Source: Methylobrevis albus
GTDB taxonomy: Bacteria; Pseudomonadota; Alphaproteobacteria; Rhizobiales; Pleomorphomonadaceae
Reading direction: 5' to 3'
Assembly (NCBI RefSeq): GCF_015904235.1
Contig: NZ_JADZLT010000050.1
Coordinates: forward strand, 493,516-557,515
Length of the DNA stretch: 64,000 nt
The stretch's first letter is position 1. Every line of letters begins with the position of its first letter. Below are positions 18,549 through 26,307 of the stretch, one piece after another. The notes beneath the pieces are model-generated. The model did not search any database. It worked only from the letters and a program-made list of their open reading frames with translations, and had not been told where the DNA came from. Position numbers and translations under genes: made by a program.

Positions 18549-19823
18549 TCAGCGGATGAGAATCGCGCGGAAATCATTGACGTTGGTCCGGGTCGGGCCG
18601 GTGACGAGCAGGTCGCCGACGAGGTCGAAGGCGCTCCAGGCGTCGTTGCCGGCCAGCAGTTCCTTCGGATTGCGCCCCGCAGCGAAGATGCGCTGCACGG
18701 TGTCGCCATCGCAGAGCGCGCCGGCGTTGGTCTCCGAGCCGTCGATGCCGTCGGTGTCGGCGGCGAGCGCGGTGACGCCGGCAAGGCCGTCGATGCCGAT
18801 CGCGAAGGAGAGCAGGAACTCGGCGTTGCGGCCGCCCTTGCCCTTGGCGCGCACGGTGACGGTGGTCTCGCCGCCCGAGAGCAGCAGCACGGGTTTTGCG
18901 AACGGCTCGCCGCGCAGGGCGACCTGGCGGGCGATCGCGGCATGGACGAGACCGACGTCGCGCGATTCGCCCTCGATCGCATCGCTGAGGATGTGGGTCT
19001 CGATGCCGGCGGCGCGCGCCTCGGCCGCCGCAGCGTCGAGCGAGATCTGGGCCGCGGCGATGACGGCGAGGGTGTCGCGGGCAAAGCCGGGCTCGCCCGG
19101 CTGCGGCGCGTCGGCGGCGGCCGAGTTCAGCCAGGCGAGCGCCGCGGGCGGCAGGTCCATGCCGTAACGCGCGACGATGGCGAGCGCCTCCGCGCGGCCG
19201 GCGGCGTCGGGCAGTGTCGGGCCGGAGGCGATCAGGGCGGGGTTGTCGCCGGGAATGTCCGAGATCACCAGCGTCGCAACGCGGGCGGGGTGCGCGGCGC
19301 GGGCGAGCCGGCCGCCCTTCACCAGCGACAGGTGCTTGCGCACGCAGTTCATCTCGTGGATCGAGGCGCCCGAATGCAGCAGGATCCGGTTGACGGCGCG
19401 CTTTGCCTCGGCGCCGACGGCGTCGGGCGGCATCGACAACAGCGACGAGCCGCCGCCCGAGATCAGCGCCACGACGAGGTCGTCCTCGTCGAGGCTCTCG
19501 CAGAGCGCGAAGATGCGCCGCGCCGCCTCGCCGGCCGCCGCGTCCGGCACCGGATGCGCCGCCTCGACGATCTCGATATGGCGGCAGGGCTGGGCATAGC
19601 CGTAGCGAGTGACGACGATGCCCTCGAGCGGGCCGTTGCCGGCCGCCTCCCAGGCGTTCTCGAACGACTGCGCCATCGCCGCCGACGCCTTGCCCGCGCC
19701 GACGACCACGGTGCGGCCCTTCGGCTTCTCGGGCAGGTGCCGGGCAATGATCCGGTCGGGATCGGCGGCGGCGACGGCGGTGTGGAACAGGCCGGTCAGG
19801 AAGCTGCGCGGATCGTCGATCAA
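18549..19823 (-). CDS. glycerate 2-kinase (MOFRL family)
   Basis: Glycerate kinase of 424 residues that makes 2-phosphoglycerate from D-glycerate, as in the serine cycle or hydroxypyruvate/glyoxylate and tartrate breakdown. Diagnostic stretches are VVVGAGKASAAMA, LISGGGSSLLSMPP, the NCVRKHLSLVKGGRLA helix, VISDIPGD, LLLSGGETTVTVRGKG-like, and the C-terminal MOFRL segment ALAADTDGIDG. I set the start at a TTG (residues MIDDPRSFLTGLF) preceded by GGGGGAC. Upstream sequence in the same frame is not protein-like. It sits behind the FadR-type regulator, pointing the same way. Confidence 0.88.
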   Translation of the reverse strand: MIDDPRSFLTGLFHTAVAAADPDRIIARHLPEKPKGRTVVVGAGKASAAMAQSFENAWEAAGNGPLEGIVVTRYGYAQPCRHIEIVEAAHPVPDAAAGEAARRIFALCESLDEDDLVVALISGGGSSLLSMPPDAVGAEAKRAVNRILLHSGASIHEMNCVRKHLSLVKGGRLARAAHPARVATLVISDIPGDNPALIASGPTLPDAAGRAEALAIVARYGMDLPPAALAWLNSAAADAPQPGEPGFARDTLAVIAAAQISLDAAAAEARAAGIETHILSDAIEGESRDVGLVHAAIARQVALRGEPFAKPVLLLSGGETTVTVRAKGKGGRNAEFLLSFAIGIDGLAGVTALAADTDGIDGSETNAGALCDGDTVQRIFAAGRNPKELLAGNDAWSAFDLVGDLLVTGPTRTNVNDFRAILIR

Positions 19824-19939
19824 GTCCCGTCCCCCATCGAAGCAGATACTGGCCGGACTTAAGCGGAGGCGCCCGGGCCGCTCAAGCGGCGTCTCGTCGC
19901 GTCGGGGCAAGCTGGAGACGCGGTCGTCTCGTTATACAC

Positions 19940-19951
19940 TTTTAGATTGCA
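19940..19951 (+). promoter_or_regulatory. TTTTAGATTGCA motif upstream of the M15 peptidase gene
   Basis: This 12-base motif recurs exactly (on the minus strand) at 25165-25176 in the divergent promoter of the tubulin-like system. It lies about 70 bases before the peptidase start, inside an AT-rich stretch (GTTATACACTTTTAG). Confidence 0.4.
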
Positions 19952-20022
19952 GATAGCCGTCTCGAGATCCACTCTGGGTTTCGGCGTGGCCAGCACGCCG
20001 TTGCAGTCTGGGGGGAAATGAC

Positions 20023-20487
20023 ATGGGTTTTTCACTCGGGAAAAGCAGCATCAAGGAACTCGCCGGCGTCCATCCCGACCTGGTTCGGGTCGTCGAGCGG
20101 GCGATCCAGATCACCACGCAGGACTTCGGCGTGCACGACGGCGTCCGCACGGTGAAGGAGCAGACCGCGCTGGTGAAGGCCGGCGCGTCGAAGACGATGA
20201 AAAGCAAGCATCTTCTGCAGGATGACGGCTATGGGCACGCGGTGGACCTCGTGCCCTTCATCAACGGCAAGCTGCGCTGGGAATGGCCGGCGATCTACCC
20301 GATCGCCGAGGCGGTGCGCACCGCCAGCATCGAGGTCGGTGTTTCCCTCGTCTGGGGTGCGGTGTGGGACCGGGAGCTCGACACGCTGTCCGAGACGGCG
20401 CTGGGGCTGTCGGCCGACGTCAACGCCTATCAGGTGCGGCACCCGGGCAAGGATTTCCTCGACGGGCCGCACTACCAGCTCGCATGA
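20023..20487 (+). CDS. M15-family D,L-endopeptidase / endolysin-like protein
   Basis: Small peptidoglycan peptidase of 154 residues, similar to L-alanyl-D-glutamate peptidases of phages (Peptidase_M15_4/VanY-like). The zinc triad is visible as SKH (residues about 63-65), the Asp in GHAVDLVP, and the last His in DGPHYQL; GVRT is the conserved entrance motif. There is no signal peptide, as in phage endolysins. No holin, spanin or other phage gene is nearby, so it is either a phage leftover or a domesticated wall-cutting enzyme. The start ATG has GGGGGAA upstream. Confidence 0.85.
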   Translation: MGFSLGKSSIKELAGVHPDLVRVVERAIQITTQDFGVHDGVRTVKEQTALVKAGASKTMKSKHLLQDDGYGHAVDLVPFINGKLRWEWPAIYPIAEAVRTASIEVGVSLVWGAVWDRELDTLSETALGLSADVNAYQVRHPGKDFLDGPHYQLA

Positions 20488-20667
20488 CCCCGGGGGCGTT
20501 CTGTCGCAGGATTTGGAACCCGGTGATGGATCACCGCGGTAAAGTACTGTAGTTGAGCAACTATGCCGCAGGCCTGCCTCTTCCGGCAGCACGCCGGGGC
20601 AAGGACGGCGTCAGCGAGGCGGCGGGTCGTCCAGGACCATCCCGCCGCCCCGCCAGACGGACCCTCG

Positions 20668-21984
20668 ATGATCGTCGACGTCGCGACCCGCGCCTACAAT
20701 CACACGTTCAAGGTCGATCCGATCGTCCGGACGCTGCTCGACACCGATTTCTACAAGCTGCTGATGCAGCAGATGTCGCACACGCTGCACCGCGACCTGA
20801 AGGTGACGTTCCAGCTGATCAACCGGGCGCACGACCTGCCGCTCGCGAAGATCATCGACCGGCGCGACCTCGAGGAGCAGCTCGACCACGCCCGCAGCCT
20901 GCGCTTCCAGAAGAACGAGATCATCTGGCTCGCCGGCAACACCTTCTATGGCACCAAGCAGATCTTCCGGCCCGACTTCATCGCCTGGCTCGAGGATTTC
21001 CGGCTGCCCGACTACGAGCTGCGCGTCGTCGAGGACCAGTTCGAGCTGCGCTTCTCGGGCACCTGGGCCGAGGCGACGGCCTGGGAGATCCCGGCGCTGG
21101 CGATCATGAGCGAGCTGAAAGCCCGCGCCGTGCTGAAGACGATGAGCCGGTTCGAGATCGACGTGCTCTATGCCCGCGCCAAGGCGAAGCTGTGGGCGAA
21201 GATCGAGCGGCTGCGCAAGCTCGAGGCGGAGGCCACCCTGCGCGTCGGCGACTTCGGCACCCGCCGCCGGCACGGCTTCCTCTGGCAGCGCTGGTGCATC
21301 GAGGCGATGATGGAGGGGATCGGCGACAGCTTCACCGGCACCTCCAACGTCAAGCACGCGATGGACCTCGGCCTGGAAGCGCTCGGCACCAACGCGCACG
21401 AATTGCCGATGGTCTACGCCGCCCTCGCCCCCGACGACGCGGCGCTGCGCGAGGCGCCCTACGAGGTGCTGCGCGACTGGGCGTCGTTCTATTCCGGCAA
21501 CCTGCGCATCATCCTGCCCGACGCCTTCGGCACCACCGAGTTCCTCGAGCGCGCGCCGGAGGAATTCGCCGACTGGACGGGTCTCCGCCCCGATTCGAAG
21601 GAGCCGGTGGAGGCGGTCGAGGAATACATCACCTGGCTGAAGGCGCGCGGCCGCGATCCGCTGGGCAAGGTGGCGATCCTCTCCGACGGCATGGACATCG
21701 ACAGCATCGAGCACTGCGTGCGCTATTTCCGCGGCAAGATCGGCTCGGTGCCGATCGGCTGGGGCACCCACCTCACCAACGACTTCCGCGGCTGCATTCC
21801 AAACGGCGACGAGACGCTGCTCAGGGCGACCTCGCTGGTGTGCAAGGTGATCGAGGCCGGCGGCCGGCCCGCCGTGAAGCTCTCCGACAACCCGACCAAG
21901 GCGACCGGCCCGCAGAGCGAGATCGACCGCTACCGCCGCGTCTTCGGCACGCGGGGGATGGTGAAGCAGGAGGTGCTGGTCTGA
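20668..21984 (+). CDS. pncB: nicotinate phosphoribosyltransferase
   Basis: NAD salvage enzyme of 438 residues forming nicotinate mononucleotide from nicotinate and PRPP. It shows the N-terminal [40 protein letters not shown] and GTNAHELPM (active-site His), then [10 protein letters not shown] and the phosphate-binding GWGTHLTND. Upstream in-frame codons are not protein-like, so I use the ATG of [11 protein letters not shown]. It appears monocistronic. The next gene is convergent, 18 bases away. Confidence 0.93.
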   Translation: MIVDVATRAYNHTFKVDPIVRTLLDTDFYKLLMQQMSHTLHRDLKVTFQLINRAHDLPLAKIIDRRDLEEQLDHARSLRFQKNEIIWLAGNTFYGTKQIFRPDFIAWLEDFRLPDYELRVVEDQFELRFSGTWAEATAWEIPALAIMSELKARAVLKTMSRFEIDVLYARAKAKLWAKIERLRKLEAEATLRVGDFGTRRRHGFLWQRWCIEAMMEGIGDSFTGTSNVKHAMDLGLEALGTNAHELPMVYAALAPDDAALREAPYEVLRDWASFYSGNLRIILPDAFGTTEFLERAPEEFADWTGLRPDSKEPVEAVEEYITWLKARGRDPLGKVAILSDGMDIDSIEHCVRYFRGKIGSVPIGWGTHLTNDFRGCIPNGDETLLRATSLVCKVIEAGGRPAVKLSDNPTKATGPQSEIDRYRRVFGTRGMVKQEVLV

Positions 21985-22002
21985 TCCGCTGAGGCGGGTG
22001 GG

Positions 22003-23736
22003 TCAGTCGATCCGGACCGCGACGCCGGTGTCGACGACCCGCGGCCGGCCATCGCAGGCGAGCGGGACGGCGAGGTCGACGTCGACCGCGCCGTCGGTCA
22101 GCAGCCGGCCGTCGAGTTCGAGGACCAGCCGCAACACCCCGTCCGGCGGGCAGGCGAGCCCGGCCGGCAGGCTGAGTTCGATCCGGTGCGCGGCGCCGCC
22201 GCCGGACCACCGCCCCTGCCCCCAGGCGCCATCGAGCCGGACCGGGCCTCCCGCCGCGTCGCCGCCGACCCGGCGGCCGAACACCTCGATATCCCCGCGC
22301 AGCCGCCGGCTGCCCGCCTCGCGCAGCCGGCCCCGGAAATTGGACGTGAAGCGCGGCGCGACGCTGCGCATCGTGGCCATGGCGCCGGATGCTGCCGACC
22401 GCGCCGGCGACGCGACCGCGGGGGGCACCGCCGCGATGTCCGGCCCCCACGCCGCGGAGGGCGCAGCGGGCGGCGTGTCGGACGAAGGCGGGGCGGCGGG
22501 CGGAACCGCAGCCGGCGGCGGCGCGGCGGGATCGGCGGGGGGCGTCGCGGCGGGGGGCGAGACCGCGACTTCGGCCACCCGGTCGCCCTTGGCCGCCGCG
22601 GCTCCGGCGCCATCCGGCAGATCGACGGCCTCGCCCTCGGGCGCCTCGCGGAACGTCAGGCGGGCGGCCTGGCGCGCGAGTACCGCGGCCACCCGTTCGC
22701 GCCGCGCCGCGGGTGGCAGGGCCGGACAGATGTGACCGACATAGGGCTGGTTGTCGGGCGCCTCCCAGCGCTCGCCGGCGCGGCAGGTGGTGTCGTGCGT
22801 GGCCGCGGCGGAGAGTTCGCCGACGGGGCCGCCGCAGTCGAGCCAGTCGCGGAACACCGGCACCTCCTCGCCCGGGTCGGGAGAACCCCAGAGTGCCAGC
22901 GCCAGATTGGCGTCGAGACCCGGTGTCGCCGCGCGCTCGCCCGCGACCGTGAGGCCGACGACGCTCACCACCAGCCCGGCCGGCGGGCGGCCGGATCCGG
23001 GTTCGATCAGCAGCCGTCGCAGCCCCTCGCCAACGAAGCAGCCGCGCGACAGGCGATAGCGGCGGAGGTCCGCGGCCGGAAAGTTGCCGGGCGGCTGCTG
23101 CGCCACGCCGAGCACCGGCGCTGCCGTGCCGATCCGCCAGTCGTCGCCGACGAGATGGACGGAGAAGATGCGCGGCCCCCGGCTGACGTCCGTCCGTTCG
23201 CGAACGATGCGGGCGATCCGGGTGACGATGTTCTCGATCCGGGGCGGGTCGCGGTCCACGTCGGGAGCCTCGCGCGCCGCCCGCTCGATGAAGCAGCCGA
23301 CCCGAACGACGATCCGGTCGATCGCGGACGGCAGAGGGGGGATGGCCGACGCCCTGCCCGGGGTACAGGCGTCCCGATCCGGCGGATCGTCCGGATCGTC
23401 CAGCACCAGCTGCGGCCAGTTTCCATGATTGATCATGGGGATGAAGACGACACGGCTGCCGACGACCGAGGTCTGGCCGGCTGCGGCGGCGGCGCGGCGG
23501 ATCAGATAGTGCTGGAGCTTCTCGGTAATCGGCCAGCCGGTGGTCGAACCGGACCTTTCGGCCGGCCGCGGCAGCGCGCGTCCGTCGAGGAAGATCAGAT
23601 ACTCGATCTCATCGGGCTCGGCGGCGTGCAGCCGCGCCGGGTCGCCGACGAGCAGCAGCAGCGCCAGAGACAGCGCCCGCCAGAGGACAGGGCGCGGGCG
23701 GGCGGAGCCGAAGGTCTGGACCGGGCGGGGCCGCAT
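22003..23736 (-). CDS. large exported protein of unknown family, tubulin-like system
   Basis: Unrecognised 577-residue protein. Residues 19-39 (RALSLALLLLVGDPARLHAA) form a signal peptide or anchor, so the rest should be periplasmic. An N-terminal domain (40-380) carries at least six Cys (124, 148, 233, 301, 318, 337) that could pair as disulfides. Residues 392-445 are a Pro/Ala-rich flexible linker. A beta-rich-looking C-terminal domain (460-577) ends the protein. No catalytic motif was recognised. It begins seven bases after the stop of the TAXI protein gene and is certainly co-transcribed with it. The pair is divergent from the five-gene tubulin operon, suggesting a shared function at the cell envelope. 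Confidence 0.7.
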   Translation of the reverse strand: MRPRPVQTFGSARPRPVLWRALSLALLLLVGDPARLHAAEPDEIEYLIFLDGRALPRPAERSGSTTGWPITEKLQHYLIRRAAAAAGQTSVVGSRVVFIPMINHGNWPQLVLDDPDDPPDRDACTPGRASAIPPLPSAIDRIVVRVGCFIERAAREAPDVDRDPPRIENIVTRIARIVRERTDVSRGPRIFSVHLVGDDWRIGTAAPVLGVAQQPPGNFPAADLRRYRLSRGCFVGEGLRRLLIEPGSGRPPAGLVVSVVGLTVAGERAATPGLDANLALALWGSPDPGEEVPVFRDWLDCGGPVGELSAAATHDTTCRAGERWEAPDNQPYVGHICPALPPAARRERVAAVLARQAARLTFREAPEGEAVDLPDGAGAAAAKGDRVAEVAVSPPAATPPADPAAPPPAAVPPAAPPSSDTPPAAPSAAWGPDIAAVPPAVASPARSAASGAMATMRSVAPRFTSNFRGRLREAGSRRLRGDIEVFGRRVGGDAAGGPVRLDGAWGQGRWSGGGAAHRIELSLPAGLACPPDGVLRLVLELDGRLLTDGAVDVDLAVPLACDGRPRVVDTGVAVRID

Positions 23737-23743
23737 GCGTCGC

Positions 23744-25123
23744 TCAAGGCCGGCAGACGCGGGCGCGGAAGTCGGTGTAGGCCCGGGCGACGAGATCCGG
23801 CGCGGTGCTGCGATCGGGCTGCGTCTCGTACCAGTCGGCGAAGGCCTTCAGCACGCCAGCCTCGCTGCCGCAGTCGGGCGCAGGGGCGACCGGCGCGAGC
23901 GACCTCGTCGCGCCGGCGCAATCGATCCGCAGGCTGCCGGGAGCGGCGGCGGCGACGAGATCGGCGGCGACGGAAAAGCGCTCGAGCCCGCGAACGTCGC
24001 GCGCAAAATCGATGCCGCACCATTTCGGTGAAAAGCCGCGGGCAGCGTCGCCAAAGCCGCCGCTCGCTGCGGTGCCGCGCGCGAACAGCGCCTCGACGAA
24101 GCGCCGCGCCTGGGCGAAGCGGCCCTTGCCCTCGGGCCAGGCATAGGCGGCGAGCACGGCCGGCACCCCGATGGTCGGGATCTCCTCGCCGATCGCGAGC
24201 AGCGCCGGATAGTCGGCGGCGGTGATGGCGCTCGCCTCGTAGCTGGTGCCGGAAAGCCGGACCGCGGGCTGCGGACCACCGGCACAGCCGGTTTCGAGGC
24301 GCGCGACCGGCACGGCGAGGAAGCGCAGGCCGAGGCGGTCGAAGTCCTCGGGGGAAATGTCGCGAAACAGCGACGCCGGCTTGCCGACGACGAAGGCGAG
24401 CGCGTCGACGCGGCCGTCGGCGAGCTGCTTCAGGCCTTCGCTGCCCGAGGTGCTCGGATCGAAGGCGAGGTCGAGGCCGAGCATGCCCTGCATGATGGTG
24501 CGCACGGTGAGCGCGGTGCCGGAGCGCGGGCCTCCGACGTTGACGGTGATCCGGCGCCCGGCGAGGGCGCAGACGTCGACGGCGTCGTCGCCGGCGACGC
24601 TGGTGCGGGTGAGGACATGCAGTTGCTCGGTGTGGAGGCGGCTGACGTAGCGCAGCGTGCGGCGAAGCTCGGCGCCGGCGGGGGTCCCCTCGTAGGCTTC
24701 GAGCACGTCGGACTGGACGATCGCGAAGTCGATGCCGCGCAGGTTGCGCAGGTCGTCGACGCTGTTGATCGACCCCTGCCCGGTCACGGCGAGGATGCGC
24801 AGCGAGCGGCCGGCGCGGTCGTTGAGGAGGCGGACGATGTCGTCGCCGAGCTCGGCATAGCTGCCGACATGGGCGCCGGTGACGATGCCGACCTGCGCAT
24901 CGTGGATGTCGAGGCGCTCGGCGTCCGAGTAGACGACGCGCGGCAGATCATCCACCGGCACCCGCCAGGGTTCGCGCGCCGCGGCGGGCAGTGTCGCCAC
25001 CAGGCAGGCGAGCGCGGCGGTGAGCGCGATACCGGCGCAGGCAGCCCGACAGGCGGCGACGACGACTGCCCATGCCCCTGAAAAAATGGCAACTTCAGAT
25101 TGCATTTCCAATCCCGCATTCAC
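23744..25123 (-). CDS. TAXI-type solute-binding protein with C-terminal extension
   Basis: Exported binding protein of 459 residues related to the TAXI solute receptors of TRAP transporters. There is an N-terminal hydrophobic signal/anchor (residues 18-48). The fold signatures are VGIVTGAHVGSYAELGDDI, GQGSINSVDDLRNLRGIDFA followed by IVQSD, and RRITVNVGGPRSGTALT. Usual TAXI receptors are about 320 residues; the extra C-terminal ~120 residues (Cys-containing, after KWCGIDFARD) are unusual. No TRAP membrane subunits are nearby, so it probably senses a ligand or wall component for the neighbouring system. The GTG start is at 25123; an ATG at 25105 is the alternative. Confidence 0.75.
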   Translation of the reverse strand: MNAGLEMQSEVAIFSGAWAVVVAACRAACAGIALTAALACLVATLPAAAREPWRVPVDDLPRVVYSDAERLDIHDAQVGIVTGAHVGSYAELGDDIVRLLNDRAGRSLRILAVTGQGSINSVDDLRNLRGIDFAIVQSDVLEAYEGTPAGAELRRTLRYVSRLHTEQLHVLTRTSVAGDDAVDVCALAGRRITVNVGGPRSGTALTVRTIMQGMLGLDLAFDPSTSGSEGLKQLADGRVDALAFVVGKPASLFRDISPEDFDRLGLRFLAVPVARLETGCAGGPQPAVRLSGTSYEASAITAADYPALLAIGEEIPTIGVPAVLAAYAWPEGKGRFAQARRFVEALFARGTAASGGFGDAARGFSPKWCGIDFARDVRGLERFSVAADLVAAAAPGSLRIDCAGATRSLAPVAPAPDCGSEAGVLKAFADWYETQPDRSTAPDLVARAYTDFRARVCRP

Positions 25124-25172
25124 GGCAGCCGTCTCAAACTTTATGGTTGCAAGATGCCAATTAATGCAATCT
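25097..25172. promoter_or_regulatory. inverted pair AGATTGCATT ... AATGCAATCT in a divergent promoter
   Basis: A perfect 10-bp inverted pair at 25097-25106 and 25163-25172 spans the start of the leftward operon. Between and beside them are candidate overlapping promoters: for the rightward operon TTGCAA (25147-25152) with TAAAAT (25172-25177), and for the leftward operon TTGCAT with ATAAAG on the minus strand. Spacing is long (19 bases) for both. The symmetry suggests a shared operator or a shared promoter element. Confidence 0.45.
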
Positions 25173-25266
25173 AAAATACGCTATTGCTCGTGACAACCCC
25201 GCTTCGTCGCCACGCCCCCGCCACGCCACGGATGCCTCATGCCGCCCCCCTAGCAGCAGCCCATGG

Positions 25267-26283
25267 TTGCAGACCCTGCGCGTCAACCGTGGCCTTGCGA
25301 TCCGAACCGCCGTTGTCGTGATCGGGTTTCTGCTCGGCTTCGGCTGGTTCATTTCCGATCGACGCGACCAGATCGCCTATGAGGACTTCGTCATCCGCGA
25401 CCACGCCGGGGTGTTCGCGATCCTCGACCGCGGTGGCGGCGGGCCCGAGCCCTCGGCGGCTAACCTCTTCGACCTGATGGATTTCCGCAGCGGCAGCGTC
25501 GTCGAGCGGTCGGTGCACGTGCTCGTCGGCGACCCGCCCGCCGCCGAGCGCGAGCGGATCGTCGCCCGCGAGGTGCTCGATCCGCTGACCTCGTGCCTGC
25601 GCGCCGCCGTGCGGATGATGGACGCCTGGGAGGACGCCGCGCCCGTTCCGGGCGCGCGGCTGCGCATGGCGCATGCCCCGCTGATCGGCCTGATGGAGCT
25701 GGCGCAGGCCGACGCCGCGCTCGCCGCCCTGCCGCAGGAGGCTGCGATGGCCTTCAGCGAGGGCCGCAAGGCCTGGACCGCCTGCCCGGCGTTCACCGCA
25801 CCGCTGCGCGACAGCATGCCCTACCTGCTGCCGACCGCCTTCGCGCCGAGCGACGTCGCCGCGGCGCGCGCCGCCTTCACGGAGCTCGCCGATCGCCTGG
25901 AGCGCCTGCGGCGGCGCGACCTCGTGCTCGCCCCGATCCGGCTCGCCGCGGTGCAGGACAGCGCCGGCGATCTCGACGCGGCGCTGCTGCACGTCTTCCG
26001 GCCGACGGAGCGGCGGGACTTTCTCTCGACGGTGTCGCAGAACGATATCGCCCGGCTGCAGGCCGCGTCGCAGAAGGTCGCGACCACGATCGCGGCGGCG
26101 ATGCAGCACCGGGTCGAGGCCACCGCCCCGCATGGCCAGCGGCTGACGGTCGGCGATCTCTTCCTCGTCTATCTCGAAGCCGCGTTCATCCCGGTGATGT
26201 TCACGCTGGTGTTCGGCTCGTCGCTGTTCCTGAGCTTTTTCCTCACCGGCGCGCAGCCCGGCCCGCCGTCCGGTTCGTCCTGA
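25267..26283 (+). CDS. two-TM membrane protein, first gene of tubulin-like operon
   Basis: Unrecognised 338-residue protein with one helix at each end: residues 11-29 (LAIRTAVVVIGFLLGFGW) and about 306-328 (AAFIPVMFTLVFGSSLFLSF). The ~275 residues between are predicted to lie on one side of the membrane, most likely the periplasm, and are largely helical. No enzyme motif is visible. It starts with TTG, the only in-frame start before the first helix. It ends 24 bases before the tubulin-like gene, so it is the promoter-proximal gene of the operon. A role as inner-membrane anchor or sensor for the complex is inferred. Confidence 0.7.
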   Translation: MQTLRVNRGLAIRTAVVVIGFLLGFGWFISDRRDQIAYEDFVIRDHAGVFAILDRGGGGPEPSAANLFDLMDFRSGSVVERSVHVLVGDPPAAERERIVAREVLDPLTSCLRAAVRMMDAWEDAAPVPGARLRMAHAPLIGLMELAQADAALAALPQEAAMAFSEGRKAWTACPAFTAPLRDSMPYLLPTAFAPSDVAAARAAFTELADRLERLRRRDLVLAPIRLAAVQDSAGDLDAALLHVFRPTERRDFLSTVSQNDIARLQAASQKVATTIAAAMQHRVEATAPHGQRLTVGDLFLVYLEAAFIPVMFTLVFGSSLFLSFFLTGAQPGPPSGSS

Positions 26284-26307
26284 TCCCATCCCCTGCCCGA
26301 GGTCTCA

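Noticed and set aside
19824..21984. Prophage or integrative element around the M15 peptidase
   Set aside because: No integrase, tRNA, attachment repeats, holin or structural genes; pncB directly follows.
23744..25123. TRAP transporter subunit
   Set aside because: The TAXI fold is clear but no TRAP membrane subunit exists nearby, so calling a functional TRAP system is not supported.
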